From: an uncultured Phocaeicola sp.
GTDB taxonomy: Bacteria > Bacteroidota > Bacteroidia > Bacteroidales > Bacteroidaceae
DNA length: 64,000 bases
NCBI GenBank assembly: GCA_944320845.1
Contig: CALUJA010000010.1
Coordinates: forward strand, 42,372 to 106,371
Reading direction: 5' to 3'
In this document: piece by piece, positions 1 through 11,630 of the stretch
Numbering within the stretch: the first letter of the stretch is position 1
Layout of the letters: each line of letters starts with the position of its first letter
Translations under genes and position numbers: made by a program
Notes under the pieces: model-generated
What the model was told of the DNA's origin: nothing
Seen by the model: the letters and a program-made list of their open reading frames with translations, nothing else
Database searches by the model: none

Positions 1-963
1 AAAGTTGGTATAGTCGGCAGCGGACGACACACGCCTGCCATACTGCTGCAGGGCTTCCAGGCTGACGCTTGCCTCCGGATGGCTCTGCAGCTCGGCGGCC
101 ACGGCATCCGCCAGAGCCTCCATGCGGCGGCAGTCCAGCACCGCACACGTGCCCCACAGGTTCTGATAATAAGTGGTGAAGGCATTGCAGATGCTCTGAA
201 ACTCCACTTCCGGCTCACACAGATAGCGGAACATGGCGTGATAGGGGAATCCGTCTTCGGGGGTCTCCATCACCGAGGCGATGCAGTAGTCGGCCACATC
301 GCGCAACTCGTAGGCCACCTCGACCGCACCCATCATGCACGCGTCGAACAGGATGAAGTCGAGTGTAGAGGCCCCGCCGAACGACTGCGCCAGCACATCG
401 CGCAGCTCGGGCATGTTGATGGAATATCCTCCGTCGCTGCCGAAGGCCCTCCCCGTCACGGTGGCGTCGGCCGGCATCCATCCCGTGGCGTGCGAGCCGA
501 ATATCAGTCCGTACGACTCGGCTGGGGACGCCATCTGCATGTCGCCGAACACCTGGAGCATGACAGCCGGGTCGGTGGCGTTATAGTCCGCCGTCTCTTC
601 ATAAGTCTTGCGCACGACGGCCTCCCGAAACACGGTGTCAAAGTCGGGACTGACGGCCGCCGGCCTTTCGTTGATGTTTCCCCGCCCGTCGGACACAAAC
701 TCCAGAATGGCCGGACTTTCCACCAGCGCATCGCTCACCCGCGGACGGTAATACACCAGCAGGCAGCACGAGTCTGTCATCTCCGCCATGCTCTCATACA
801 TCCACACCACGTTCTGCTTCAGGTCGGCATCCAGATTGTTGTTGGCCACGAGATAGGCCAGAATCGTCCGCCCCCGGTGCGGCAGCCTCTCGTCTTCGGG
901 TATTTCGTTGGAGCAGGCGGCAAGCAGCACCCCGGCTGCCAGCAGAAACCACAGTCGCTTCAT
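1..963 (-). CDS. Clostripain-family (C11) cysteine peptidase, lipoprotein; 3' end outside window
   Basis: Translating the minus strand from the ATG at 963 gives a continuous frame to the window edge, about 321 codons with no stop, so the C-terminus is missing. The N-terminus MKRLWFLLAAGVLLAACS is a lipoprotein signal ending in a lipobox, which predicts lipid anchoring in the envelope. The two clostripain hallmarks are present: His158 in GSHATGW and Cys209 in DACMMG, preceded by a hydrophobic strand. C11 peptidases cleave after Arg/Lys and are typically self-activated; fragipain of Bacteroides fragilis is a characterised relative. The gene starts 8 nt after the stop of the small exported protein upstream, so the two are probably co-transcribed. 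Specificity and any internal processing site cannot be judged from the partial frame. Confidence 0.88.
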   Translation of the reverse strand, partial: MKRLWFLLAAGVLLAACSNEIPEDERLPHRGRTILAYLVANNNLDADLKQNVVWMYESMAEMTDSCCLLVYYRPRVSDALVESPAILEFVSDGRGNINERPAAVSPDFDTVFREAVVRKTYEETADYNATDPAVMLQVFGDMQMASPAESYGLIFGSHATGWMPADATVTGRAFGSDGGYSINMPELRDVLAQSFGGASTLDFILFDACMMGAVEVAYELRDVADYCIASVMETPEDGFPYHAMFRYLCEPEVEFQSICNAFTTYYQNLWGTCAVLDCRRMEALADAVAAELQSHPEASVSLEALQQYGRRVSSAADYTNF

Positions 964-971
964 GTCCGCAC

Positions 972-1376
972 TCAATAGGCAGGTTTCTCAAACTTGAATG
1001 CGGCGTCCACATCGCGTATCACGAGCGTGCCGCCCTTCTGGTACTTCTCGCGCAGCTTCTTCATCTCCTTCTGCAGCTTGGCCTTCTTGCGGTTGAAGAA
1101 CATGAAGCACGTGCGGTTCTTCTCCCCCTGCTTCTGCTCCAGATAGTCCTTGAGCTGGATGCTGTATGAGGCGCGGCTCACCAGCATGTCGTTGTCGTCG
1201 ACAGCCGCGCTGTCCACATACTGGATGTCCGTGAAAAACACCAGCGAGTCGGCAAACGAGGCCGACACTCCGGCCAGATACACGCCATATTTGTTCTTGT
1301 CCTTCGGCTTCTTGGCCGGTGCCGACACCGCCACGACAGCCGCTATCAGCAAACAGATTACCTTTACGTATCGCAT
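972..1376 (-). CDS. Small exported protein of unknown function
   Basis: A 134-residue frame begins with MRYVKVICLLIAAVVAVSA, a good Sec signal peptide, followed by a lysine-rich linker (KKPKDKNK) and a mixed alpha/beta body. A start eight codons upstream is possible, but the one at 1376 puts the signal peptide at the N-terminus. The C-terminal half has a strongly basic helix (about residues 95-115, with KKAKLQKEMKKLREKYQK). No family was recognised. It lies directly upstream of, and 8 nt from, the C11 peptidase on the same strand, so it may be a partner, substrate or chaperone of that peptidase; this is inference from position only. Confidence 0.7.
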   Translation of the reverse strand: MRYVKVICLLIAAVVAVSAPAKKPKDKNKYGVYLAGVSASFADSLVFFTDIQYVDSAAVDDNDMLVSRASYSIQLKDYLEQKQGEKNRTCFMFFNRKKAKLQKEMKKLREKYQKGGTLVIRDVDAAFKFEKPAY

Positions 1377-1587
1377 AACTTTCAAGTTTATAGGCCACAA
1401 AGGTAGCTATTTCCGCATGAAAATCAAGCCGTGTGCCCGTATTTTTTCTATTTTAAGGTTTGCGGGGCTCCCCACGGCACACCCGCCTTGTGCGGCAGGC
1501 GTAAAACCGCCGGCTTGGCGCGGGGAAATTTCCTTTTGCCCCGTCCGGGGCCCGGCCTGACCTCCGGCCCCTGCCCGAAGGCCTGAA

Positions 1588-1620
1588 GGGGTGCAGGGGT
1601 GGTCAAGGGGTATAAGGGGG
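1588..1620 (+). other. Putative four-tier G-quadruplex motif
   Basis: Four runs of at least four G occur at 1588-1591, 1596-1599, 1607-1610 and 1616-1620, with loops of 4, 7 and 5 nt. A further GGG lies at 1627-1629. This meets the usual G4 pattern (runs of 3 or more, loops of 1-7). The G-rich strand is the plus strand. Whether it folds is not shown. Confidence 0.6.
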
Positions 1621-1684
1621 CTGGAAGGGTGAAAATCTTACAGACCGACCCGAAAACAAGAAAAATATACTAACGGATGCAGGC

Positions 1685-1828
1685 AAGGGGGGCAGATAGG
1701 GCAGATTTTTTGCCGTTTTCTATAACTTTCGCAAGACAGAAAAAAAGGCCAGGGGTATACCTGGGGGTTTTACATAACAAATAATATTTTTAGAAAACGC
1801 CGAAAAATCTGCCCTATCTGCCCCCCTT
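1685..1828. repeat. Inverted repeat with 38-bp arms, MITE-like
   Basis: Arms 1685-1722 and 1791-1828 are inverted copies: the outer 26 bp are perfect and the inner 12 bp match at 10 positions. They enclose a 68-nt AT-rich core without coding potential. Each arm contains the six-G/six-C run followed by GCAGATAGGGCAG (or its complement). No obvious target-site duplication was seen. It could be a miniature inverted-repeat element or a long transcribed hairpin. Confidence 0.7.
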
Positions 1829-2042
1829 TTTCTGTAACTTCCTCATCTTCTGCCGTCTGACACAGCCTGCAAGAAACGGCATGACCGCCCGGGGCCGGAA
1901 GGCAGGCAGGGGTCAGGCCGCCAGGGGTTCATATTATGTTTAATAATGTGTTGCCGCCGTTCCCGGAATGCGGCTGAAGACCTTCTACCGGCCCATATCG
2001 GAAAACGATGGCAAAAGAAGTGCGAATGCAAAACAAATTACC

Positions 2043-2050
2043 TACATTTG
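2043..2050 (+). promoter_or_regulatory. Bacteroidetes -7 box for the propeller lipoprotein
   Basis: TACATTTG fits the TAnnTTTG consensus. The implied transcription start near 2057 rules out the long frame opening at 2008 and supports translation from 2068 or 2077. No clear upstream TTTG element at the right spacing. Confidence 0.5.
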
Positions 2051-2067
2051 CAACAGCCAACAAAAAA

Positions 2068-3138
2068 ATGAAGACCATGAAAAAATACCTTTACGCAGTG
2101 TGCTGCCTCTGTCTGTGGGCGGCCTGCCAGCGGACGGAAAGCCAGCAGAAGATAGATGTGGACCTGGACGAAACGGAAGCGGAAATCGCATATTCCGGAT
2201 TCGCCGAGTCGGTGGAGTATGTCACCCTGAGCCTGACCGACAGTCTGCCCGTGGGCGGGGTGGAACGCCTGTATTTCGACGGCGGACGGATTTTTGTGGA
2301 GGACAGCGGCAACGGGGGAATCCTGATATTCGACGGGGAAACGGGACGGCTGCTCAGGCGCATGGAAGCCCGCGGAGAAGGGCCGGAAGAAATCAGGCTC
2401 AACGGGGCCTTCTGCCTGAACACTTACGAAAGGCAGCTGTGTGTGTTCGACAAGGGCGACATGAAGGTCAAGACATACGACTACGACGGAAACTTCCTGT
2501 CGGCCACCCCTACGGAACATTTCTTCCTCGACATGGCTTGGACAGACCAGGAAAGGATGACCTGCTTCTACCCCATCTATGCCGGCCGCGAGCAGCCCGA
2601 GGGAGTGTGGTCGGCCCACATGTCGGGCAGCGGGGTAAAGCAGATTGACTCGCACGTGACCGAAGACTGCCGCTTCCACTACTTCCCCGTAATGTACAGC
2701 CGCGCAGACGACCGCATCTATTACTACGACCGCAACTGGGACGAGCTGTCCGTCCTGACCGCCGACAGCCTCCGCCCGCTGTACTCGTTCCACATCCGGC
2801 AGGCCCTCCCATTGGCGGTCAAGGGAAGAAGAGACCTCTCCCCCCAAGACCTGGACGGACGCGCCATCGTCCATCACTTCGCCTGCTCGGAGCACTTCAT
2901 CCTGATGTCTTTCCACACCTTCCACCAGAGCGACATGAGCCGGAAAGACTTCACCTGGATGCTGCTCGACCGGCGGACGGGGCGGACAACCGTGTCAAAG
3001 TCCCTGAAAAACGACCTGACGGACGCGGGAGACGGGACGGAGACCCACTCCCTGTTCTGCAAGGACAGCCGCACATGGGTGCGGGTGGACGACTCGGCAG
3101 ACGACGCCATCCGCCTGGAAATCGTGCACCTGCGCTGA
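2068..3138 (+). CDS. BF3164-like six-bladed beta-propeller lipoprotein
   Basis: The 356-residue product starts with a signal peptide ending in a lipobox (CLCLWAAC), so it is probably a lipidated envelope protein. The rest is a series of beta-strand repeats with blade-type segments such as [13 protein letters not shown] and [14 protein letters not shown], and a GEGPEEI motif resembling the GxGPGEF signature of the Bacteroidetes 6-bladed propeller (BF3164-like) family. Function in this family is largely unknown; ligand or protein binding is likely. The frame continues upstream to 2008, but the promoter box at 2043 and the signal peptide favour ATG at 2068 (or 2077). A second member of the family sits at 10042-11076 on the other strand. 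Confidence 0.85.
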   Translation: MKTMKKYLYAVCCLCLWAACQRTESQQKIDVDLDETEAEIAYSGFAESVEYVTLSLTDSLPVGGVERLYFDGGRIFVEDSGNGGILIFDGETGRLLRRMEARGEGPEEIRLNGAFCLNTYERQLCVFDKGDMKVKTYDYDGNFLSATPTEHFFLDMAWTDQERMTCFYPIYAGREQPEGVWSAHMSGSGVKQIDSHVTEDCRFHYFPVMYSRADDRIYYYDRNWDELSVLTADSLRPLYSFHIRQALPLAVKGRRDLSPQDLDGRAIVHHFACSEHFILMSFHTFHQSDMSRKDFTWMLLDRRTGRTTVSKSLKNDLTDAGDGTETHSLFCKDSRTWVRVDDSADDAIRLEIVHLR

Positions 3139-3267
3139 CACGGCACGCGCACAGGGGCACGAAATCCCGTTTTGTGGGCCGGCGGCTTGCACAATCGGAA
3201 AATTCTTGATAACTTGCGCCTATTTTGAACGAATCCCTTCACAAAGGACAAACAAACCGATTGAAGC

Positions 3268-6042
<2,775 letters not shown>

Positions 6043-6108
6043 CGGCCGGATGTAACATGGAATGAAGAATATGTAACAAGGATGCTCGCACGAAACCCGA
6101 CAAATGGC

Positions 6109-6116
6109 TATATTTG
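6109..6116 (+). promoter_or_regulatory. -7 box for the GH3-GH8 operon
   Basis: TATATTTG matches TAnnTTTG exactly, about 30 nt ahead of the GH3 start codon. No consensus -33 TTTG is seen at 19-22 nt upstream. Confidence 0.5.
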
Positions 6117-6145
6117 TGTAACCAACATTTAATACCATTTGACAC

Positions 6146-8746
6146 ATGAACAGAAAAATGAAAAGGCTCTTCGGGTTGGGCCTGCTACTATTCAGCATGC
6201 CGATTGCGGCACAGCAACTACCTTACCAGAACCCGTCACTCTCGCCGGAAGAACGTGCGGCAGATCTCCTTGGCCGGCTGACCCTGGAGGAGAAGGCCGC
6301 ACTGATGCAGAACACTTCGCCGGCCATTCCGCGGCTGGGCATCAAGGCATACGACTGGTGGAACGAGGCACTTCACGGCGTGGCCCGCGCGGGACTCGCC
6401 ACGGTCTATCCGCAGGCCATCGGCATGGCGGCCTCGTTTGACGACCGCCTGCTGCACGAGGTGTTCACCGCCGTATCCGACGAGGCACGGGCCAAATCCA
6501 CCGAATTCAGCAAAAGCGGCGGACTGAAGCGCTATCAGGGGCTGACCTTCTGGACACCGAACGTAAACATATTCCGCGACCCGCGCTGGGGACGCGGACA
6601 GGAAACCTATGGGGAAGACCCTTACCTGACAGGGCAGATGGGCATGGCTGTGGTGCGCGGACTGCAGGGGCCGGAAGACTCCCGCTATGACAAGCTGCAC
6701 GCCTGCGCCAAGCACTTTGCCGTGCATTCGGGCCCGGAATGGAACCGGCACGAGTTCAACGCCGAAAACATCGCCCCGCGCGACCTGTGGGAAACCTACC
6801 TGCCGGCCTTCAAGGATTTGGTGCAGAAAGCGCATGTAAAGGAAGTGATGTGTGCCTACAACCGCTTCGAGGGAGAGGCCTGCTGCGGAAGCAACCGCCT
6901 GCTGATGCAGATTCTGAGGGATGAATGGGGATTCGACGGAATGGTGGTGTCTGACTGCTGGGCCATCAACGACCTGTGGATGAAGGGACACCATGAGACT
7001 CACCCCACCAAACAGCATGCCGTGGCGGGAGCCGTAATGAGCGGAACGGATGTGGAATGCGGTTCCGACTATGCCTCACTGCCCGAAGCCGTAAAGGCCG
7101 GACTCATCGACGAATCGCAGATAGACGTATCGGTAAAGCGGCTGCTGAAGGCACGCTTCGAACTGGGCGAAATGGACAACCCCGCCCTGGTGAGCTGGAC
7201 GAAAATCCCCTACAGCGTGGTCGACTGTGCCGTCCATCACCAGATGGCCCTGCAGATGGCGCGCGAAAGCATCGTCCTCTTGCAGAACAGGAACAACATC
7301 CTGCCGCTGAACACGGACGGAAAGATAGCGCTTGTGGGGCCGAACGCCAACGACTCGGTGATGCAGTGGGGCAACTACAACGGCTATCCGTCGCACACCG
7401 TCACACTGCTCGAAGCCCTGAAGGAGCGCATTCCGGCCGACAGGCTCATCTACGAACCGGGATGCGACCGCACCTCCACCCTGTCGCTCGAAAGCGTGTT
7501 CAGCCAGTGCAAGGCCGACGGACAGACCGGATTCAAAGCCACTTACTGGAACAATACCGACATGTCGGGCACTCCGGCTGCCGTCACGCAGGTCACCACT
7601 CCCTTCCGCTTCATCACGACGGGCGGAACGACCTTTGCATCGGGAGTGAACATCCAAGACTTCTCGGCCGTGTATGAAGCCGTATTCACCCCCGAAAAGA
7701 GCGAAGACATCGGCTTCCGCTTCCAGTCGCACGGCATGGTGCGGCTCTCCATCGACGGGAAAGAAGTGGCCAAGAGCCGGTTCATGAAAAACAACGACAA
7801 AATCTATACCCTGAAGGCCGAAAAGGGCAGGCCGTACAGCGTGAAGATAGAGTTCGTGTTCGCCAGCAAAGACCGCGCGGCATCCTTAGAGTTTGACATG
7901 GGACGCGATGTGCCGGTCAATCTGGACAACGCAATCGAACGCGTGAAGGAGGCCGACATCGTAATCTTCGCCGGAGGCATCTCGCCCTCGCTTGAGGGAG
8001 AGGAAATGCGCGTGGAGATTCCCGGATTCAAGGGAGGCGACCGCACCGACATCGAACTGCCTGACATCCAGCGGCAGCTCATCAGCCGCCTGAAGAAGGC
8101 CGGCAAGCGCATCGTCTTCGTCAACTATTCGGGCTCTGCCATCGCCCTGGCTCCGGAAGCTGAAAACTGCGAGGCCATCGTCCAGGCATGGTATCCGGGA
8201 CAGGCCGGAGGAACGGCCGTGGCCGAGGTGCTGACCGGCGAATACAATCCGGCAGGAAGACTCCCCGTCACTTTCTACAAGAGCCTGAAGCAGCTGCCCG
8301 ACTTCCTCGACTACTCCATGAAGGGACGCACCTACCGCTACATGACGGAAACTCCCCTCTTCTGCTTCGGACACGGACTGAGCTACACCACCTTCGGCTA
8401 CGGCGACGCCACCCTGAGCGCAACGGCACTGAAGGACGGGCAGACCGTGACGCTGACCGTGCCGGTAAGCAACACCGGAGCGCGCGACGGCGAGGAAGTG
8501 GTGCAGGTATACATCCGCCGGCCGGACGACAAGGAAGGCCCCTCGCACACGCTGCGGGCATTCAAGCGGGTCTATATCCCGCAGGGAGAAACCAGGCAGG
8601 TGAAGCTCACCCTCACCCCCGAAAGCTTCGAGTGGTTTGACACGGCGACCAACACCATGCGTCCGCTGAAGGGCAGCTACGAAATCCTGTACGGAGGCAC
8701 TTCGGACATGAAACAACTGAAACGAACCTCTATAAACCTTATGTAA
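6146..8746 (+). CDS. GH3 glycoside hydrolase with PA14 insert (xylosidase/glucosidase type)
   Basis: An 866-residue secreted enzyme with signal peptide MNRKMKRLFGLGLLLFSMPIAAQ. The GH3 N-terminal barrel contains RDPRWGRGQETYGEDP (145-160), KHF (189-191) and the nucleophile Asp270 in VVSDCWA. A PA14-type domain is inserted in the C-terminal sandwich domain at about residues 460-590, and a fibronectin III-like domain closes the protein (about 760-860). This architecture is common in periplasmic exo-acting beta-xylosidases and beta-glucosidases. The next gene (2 nt away) is a GH8 enzyme of the reducing-end oligoxylanase type, which favours xylo-oligosaccharides as substrate, but specificity is inferred from context. 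Confidence 0.93.
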   Translation: MNRKMKRLFGLGLLLFSMPIAAQQLPYQNPSLSPEERAADLLGRLTLEEKAALMQNTSPAIPRLGIKAYDWWNEALHGVARAGLATVYPQAIGMAASFDDRLLHEVFTAVSDEARAKSTEFSKSGGLKRYQGLTFWTPNVNIFRDPRWGRGQETYGEDPYLTGQMGMAVVRGLQGPEDSRYDKLHACAKHFAVHSGPEWNRHEFNAENIAPRDLWETYLPAFKDLVQKAHVKEVMCAYNRFEGEACCGSNRLLMQILRDEWGFDGMVVSDCWAINDLWMKGHHETHPTKQHAVAGAVMSGTDVECGSDYASLPEAVKAGLIDESQIDVSVKRLLKARFELGEMDNPALVSWTKIPYSVVDCAVHHQMALQMARESIVLLQNRNNILPLNTDGKIALVGPNANDSVMQWGNYNGYPSHTVTLLEALKERIPADRLIYEPGCDRTSTLSLESVFSQCKADGQTGFKATYWNNTDMSGTPAAVTQVTTPFRFITTGGTTFASGVNIQDFSAVYEAVFTPEKSEDIGFRFQSHGMVRLSIDGKEVAKSRFMKNNDKIYTLKAEKGRPYSVKIEFVFASKDRAASLEFDMGRDVPVNLDNAIERVKEADIVIFAGGISPSLEGEEMRVEIPGFKGGDRTDIELPDIQRQLISRLKKAGKRIVFVNYSGSAIALAPEAENCEAIVQAWYPGQAGGTAVAEVLTGEYNPAGRLPVTFYKSLKQLPDFLDYSMKGRTYRYMTETPLFCFGHGLSYTTFGYGDATLSATALKDGQTVTLTVPVSNTGARDGEEVVQVYIRRPDDKEGPSHTLRAFKRVYIPQGETRQVKLTLTPESFEWFDTATNTMRPLKGSYEILYGGTSDMKQLKRTSINLM

Positions 8747-8748
8747 TC

Positions 8749-10002
8749 GTGAAAATCAAACAAATACTTGCCATTACACTGACAGCCCTCGCGGCATGCA
8801 GCACCCCGAAAACGGAGCAGCTCGGACAGCCGTGGACCGAAGGCGCGTTCGAGACACGCGCCTACCGCAACGTTTTCGCCGAAATGGGATACACGCAGGA
8901 AGAGATTGACGCCAAAGTGCAGTCGGTATTCGACGAGACCTTTTCCGCCCAAAACAAGGTATATGTAGAACCCGACGACTCAACGGCCTACATCTGCGAC
9001 ATCATACACAACGACGTGCGCAGCGAGGGCATGTCATACGGCATGATGATTGCCGTGCAGTTTGACCGCAAAGACATGTTCGACCGGCTGTGGAGATGGT
9101 CGAAAAAATACATGCAGCATCAGGAAGAGCCCCGGAAGGGGTATTTCGCATGGTGCTGCAAGACAGACGGCAGCCAGATTGACCCCGGCTCGGCTTCAGA
9201 CGGCGAGCTGTATTTCGTGACTTCGCTCATCTTCGCCTCAAACCGGTGGGGAAACGGCACGGGCATCGACTATCTGGCCGAAGCGCAACACATACTGAAC
9301 TGCTCGATGGAAAAGGACGGTACAGACGGAGTCATGCCGCTCATCAACAAAGAGCACAAGATGATAACCTTCGTGCCCGACAGGTTCGGCTACGGATTTA
9401 CCGACCCGTCTTACCACATCCCTGCATTCTACGAAGTATGGGCACGGTGGGCCGACGACGGACGGACGGAGTTCTGGCAGGAATGCGCCGATGTAAGCCG
9501 ACAGTTCCTGCACAAGGCCACCCATCCCGTCACGGGACTTACCCCCGACTACAGCCACTTCGACGGCAGCCTGATGAACCGGAACCGCAGAGGCATGATA
9601 GGCGACGCCTTCCGCTTCGACTCCTGGCGCGTGCCGATGAACATCGCGCTCGACTATTCATGGGCCTGCGCCGACCGGGAATGGCAGCAGGAGTACGGAA
9701 ACCGCATCCAGGACTTCCTTTACAGCCAGGGCATCGACACCTTCGTCAACCAGTACAATGTCGACGGAACGCAGCTTGCCGACAGCCTGCAGATGGGAAA
9801 ACCGTCTCATGCTCCAGGACTGGTGTCTACCGCCGCAGCCGTCTCGCTGGTCTGCACACACGCCAAGAGCAGAGAGTTCGCGCAGCGGCTGTGGGACTAC
9901 CGGCCCACTCCAGGCTTCAACTATTATTACGACGGCCTGCTCCGCCTGTTCGCCTTCATGCACCTGAGCGGAAGATACCGGATTATTTTCCCGAACGAAT
10001 GA
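8749..10002 (+). CDS. GH8 lipoprotein, probable reducing-end xylose-releasing exo-oligoxylanase
   Basis: A 417-residue protein that starts at GTG, two bases after the GH3 stop; no ATG in frame would keep the signal. The N-terminus MKIKQILAITLTALAACS is a lipoprotein signal. GH8 hallmarks are the acid Glu93 in SEGMSYGMM and the likely base Asp291 in FRFDSWR, with DPSYHIPAFY (219-228) lining the cleft. Overall length and motifs match the Rex-type GH8 enzymes (EC 3.2.1.156), which remove xylose from the reducing end of xylo-oligosaccharides. Tight coupling to the GH3 gene suggests a two-enzyme pair degrading short xylans from both ends; that pairing is inference. Confidence 0.9.
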   Translation: MKIKQILAITLTALAACSTPKTEQLGQPWTEGAFETRAYRNVFAEMGYTQEEIDAKVQSVFDETFSAQNKVYVEPDDSTAYICDIIHNDVRSEGMSYGMMIAVQFDRKDMFDRLWRWSKKYMQHQEEPRKGYFAWCCKTDGSQIDPGSASDGELYFVTSLIFASNRWGNGTGIDYLAEAQHILNCSMEKDGTDGVMPLINKEHKMITFVPDRFGYGFTDPSYHIPAFYEVWARWADDGRTEFWQECADVSRQFLHKATHPVTGLTPDYSHFDGSLMNRNRRGMIGDAFRFDSWRVPMNIALDYSWACADREWQQEYGNRIQDFLYSQGIDTFVNQYNVDGTQLADSLQMGKPSHAPGLVSTAAAVSLVCTHAKSREFAQRLWDYRPTPGFNYYYDGLLRLFAFMHLSGRYRIIFPNE

Positions 10003-10013
10003 CGGATATGCCT

Positions 10014-10047
10014 AAAAAAATGAGTCCGGATTCGTCCGGACTCATTT
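10014..10047 (-). terminator. Rho-independent terminator of the leftward propeller gene
   Basis: The arms TGAGTCCGGA (10021-10030) and TCCGGACTCA (10035-10044), extended by A:T pairs, form a tight stem with a 4-nt loop. Read leftward it is followed by seven Ts (10014-10020 on the plus strand is all A). The stop codon of the 10042-11076 gene lies inside the stem. It may also serve the GH8 transcript, with a weaker T tail. Confidence 0.85.
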
Positions 10048-11076
10048 CAATGAATAAACAAGAACAGGGGTTTCCTCTTTCGTGGTAAGCCCGTACAGCG
10101 TTTCCGCCTCTTCATCTACGGCGACAGAAACCAGACGGTCGTTCACCGCATACCCCTTGACAAAGTTTCCTTCCCAGTCGAACACCTGGATGTAGCTCCG
10201 CTCTCTGGGCTCGCCTTCCCTCGTCCCCCAATACAGGGCATAAAGGAAAGACCGGGTGGGACACAGATGGATATAGGTCTGCAGCGTGTTGGCGGTCGGG
10301 ATGACGCTGATGCCCGTTTCGTCTTTGCGTATCACGACATCGGCATCCTGCGAGAAATACTCCTTCAGCAGCGAAACCTCCGTGCCGTCCACCTTATAAA
10401 ACGACAGCATGTCCGTCATGTATCCGGCAGCCACCACCACACTTCCCTCCGGGTTGGCGGCCATCTGGCACTGGGTCATCATGTCGAGCACGGAAGCGTC
10501 GGCGGTGCCCTTCAGGTTTCCGGGATAAACGCCGAAGCGTATCTTCACGCCCTGCCCCGGCGCCCACAGATAAAACATCTTCCCGTCGTCCGTCATCCGG
10601 TTTCCCGCATAACGGTCGCCGCACGGCACGACCAGATTGCCGGGCATCCCCACGCTGTCCCTGCACAAGGGAGACGCCAAAGTGCCGTTGAGCGCATCGG
10701 CCAGCCGGTAGGTATAGCAGATGCCTTTGGAACGCTCGAATATCTTTATGTTTTCCGGATTCTTGTCCTTATAGAGATACAGCGGCGGAAGAAACTCGCC
10801 GGGGCCCTCGCCAAAGCGGGTGTTGTGCCGGCTGGTGCCGCGCTGCAGGTCAATCCATGTGAATATGCATCCGTCGTAAAAGTCATATACGCCAAGCTGC
10901 CCGTCGAAATAGGCTATGCTTCCCGGATGCCCCAAGAACAGGCTGTCTCCGCCCAACGGCGTTCCGGCCATTTCCTGATAATTCTCCCACTCGTGAAGCG
11001 CATTGGTCTTGCCTTGCCTGCAGGCACTCAAGGCGACCGACAGCAGGGCAACCGTCAAAAAGATACTCTTTCTCAT
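10042..11076 (-). CDS. BF3164-like six-bladed beta-propeller lipoprotein
   Basis: The 344-residue product has a signal peptide with lipobox (MRKSIFLTVALLSVALSAC) followed by propeller-type strands. FGEGPGEFLPP is the family's characteristic GPGEF motif, and blades such as SIAYFDGQLGVYDF and YIQVFDWEGNFVKGYAV are evident. The protein is presumably anchored in the envelope with an unknown binding partner. A small NVEALA-family gene lies immediately upstream on the same strand, an association seen in Bacteroides genomes from memory, which hints at a functional link between secreted peptide and propeller. The gene ends in a strong terminator overlapping its stop codon. Confidence 0.87.
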   Translation of the reverse strand: MRKSIFLTVALLSVALSACRQGKTNALHEWENYQEMAGTPLGGDSLFLGHPGSIAYFDGQLGVYDFYDGCIFTWIDLQRGTSRHNTRFGEGPGEFLPPLYLYKDKNPENIKIFERSKGICYTYRLADALNGTLASPLCRDSVGMPGNLVVPCGDRYAGNRMTDDGKMFYLWAPGQGVKIRFGVYPGNLKGTADASVLDMMTQCQMAANPEGSVVVAAGYMTDMLSFYKVDGTEVSLLKEYFSQDADVVIRKDETGISVIPTANTLQTYIHLCPTRSFLYALYWGTREGEPRERSYIQVFDWEGNFVKGYAVNDRLVSVAVDEEAETLYGLTTKEETPVLVYSLK

Positions 11077-11099
11077 GGCATGAAAATACTTGCAACTAT

Positions 11100-11324
11100 T
11101 TAATTATAATTGTGATACAAGGTTATCGTCTGTAAATGCCCTGGCCAAATCAATGTACAACATTTTCTTCCCAAATAATAAGAGGCACATCCTTGACAGT
11201 TATTTACTATCTCACTATTATTAGCTAATGCTTCCACATTCTCTAACACCAAATCTGACAATCTTATTTCTTGCTGAGAAGTATACACTTTAATACTAAT
11301 TACTGAAGCAAATACTACCACCAA
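11100..11324 (-). CDS. NVEALA-family secreted peptide, start apparently frameshifted
   Basis: The frame reads a hydrophobic leader, then SQQEIRLSDLVLENVEALA, the leader motif of the Bacteroidetes NVEALA family, then a short Cys-containing tail with CQGC and KCC. Family members usually begin MKKxxx with a hydrophobic stretch. Here an ATG at 11347-11345 reads MKKIF and hits a stop because the following T-run (six As at 11332-11337 on the plus strand) is one base short; adding one T would give MKKIFLAVLVVVFASV in frame with the rest. Either the gene is broken, the run is slippery or phase-variable, there is a sequencing error, or translation starts at GTG 11324 with a shortened leader. It lies in AT-rich DNA next to a propeller lipoprotein gene. 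Confidence 0.65.
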   Translation of the reverse strand: MVVVFASVISIKVYTSQQEIRLSDLVLENVEALANNSEIVNNCQGCASYYLGRKCCTLIWPGHLQTITLYHNYN

Positions 11325-11533
11325 AACAGCTAAAAAATCTTTTTCATTTTATCTAATATTTTATTAATTGAATCTATAAAAATATTAATCGCAACAAATT
11401 AACCATTTCAAAAAATCAGTCAAACAATCATACTTCACTATTTCTATGTATACATTTATAGACAAAGTAAGCCAAGTCCAATTTTATTTTATAGAGTAGG
11501 CAAAAATAAAGTCGTATTTATTGTTGGATGATG

Positions 11534-11566
11534 CAAAAATAACAAAAATTTTATTCCTGATACAAA
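11534..11566 (-). promoter_or_regulatory. Candidate leftward promoter for the NVEALA-propeller unit
   Basis: Read on the minus strand, TATTTTTG (11541 to 11534) fits the -7 consensus, and TTTG (11566 to 11563) lies 21 nt upstream as a -33 element. A second TATTTTTG occurs at 11508 to 11501. Confidence 0.45.
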
Positions 11567-11630
11567 AATCCGATATTTTCCTATCCGTTTAACCAAGAAT
11601 TATTTTATCCTAAAATCTTATCTTTATATC

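Larger units (their letters stand above)
1377..2067. other. Gene-free stretch of about 690 bp with unusual repeats
   Basis: No frame here looks coding on either strand. The first part (about 1440-1640) is very GC-rich, with runs of G on the plus strand. The middle holds a long inverted repeat (1685-1828) enclosing an AT-rich core. The end contains the promoter box for the following lipoprotein gene. It lies upstream of both the leftward 972-1376 gene and the rightward 2068 gene, so it must hold both promoters. Confidence 0.75.

Noticed and set aside
79-978. 299-codon plus-strand frame at the left edge
   Set aside because: The minus strand encodes a C11 peptidase with lipobox and His/Cys dyad across the same DNA.
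1685-1828. CRISPR-like or tandem repeat
   Set aside because: There is only one inverted pair, no regular direct repeats or spacers, and no cas genes.
10267-11103. 278-codon plus-strand frame opposite the propeller lipoprotein
   Set aside because: The minus-strand product has a lipobox and the GPGEF motif; the antisense frame shows no protein features.
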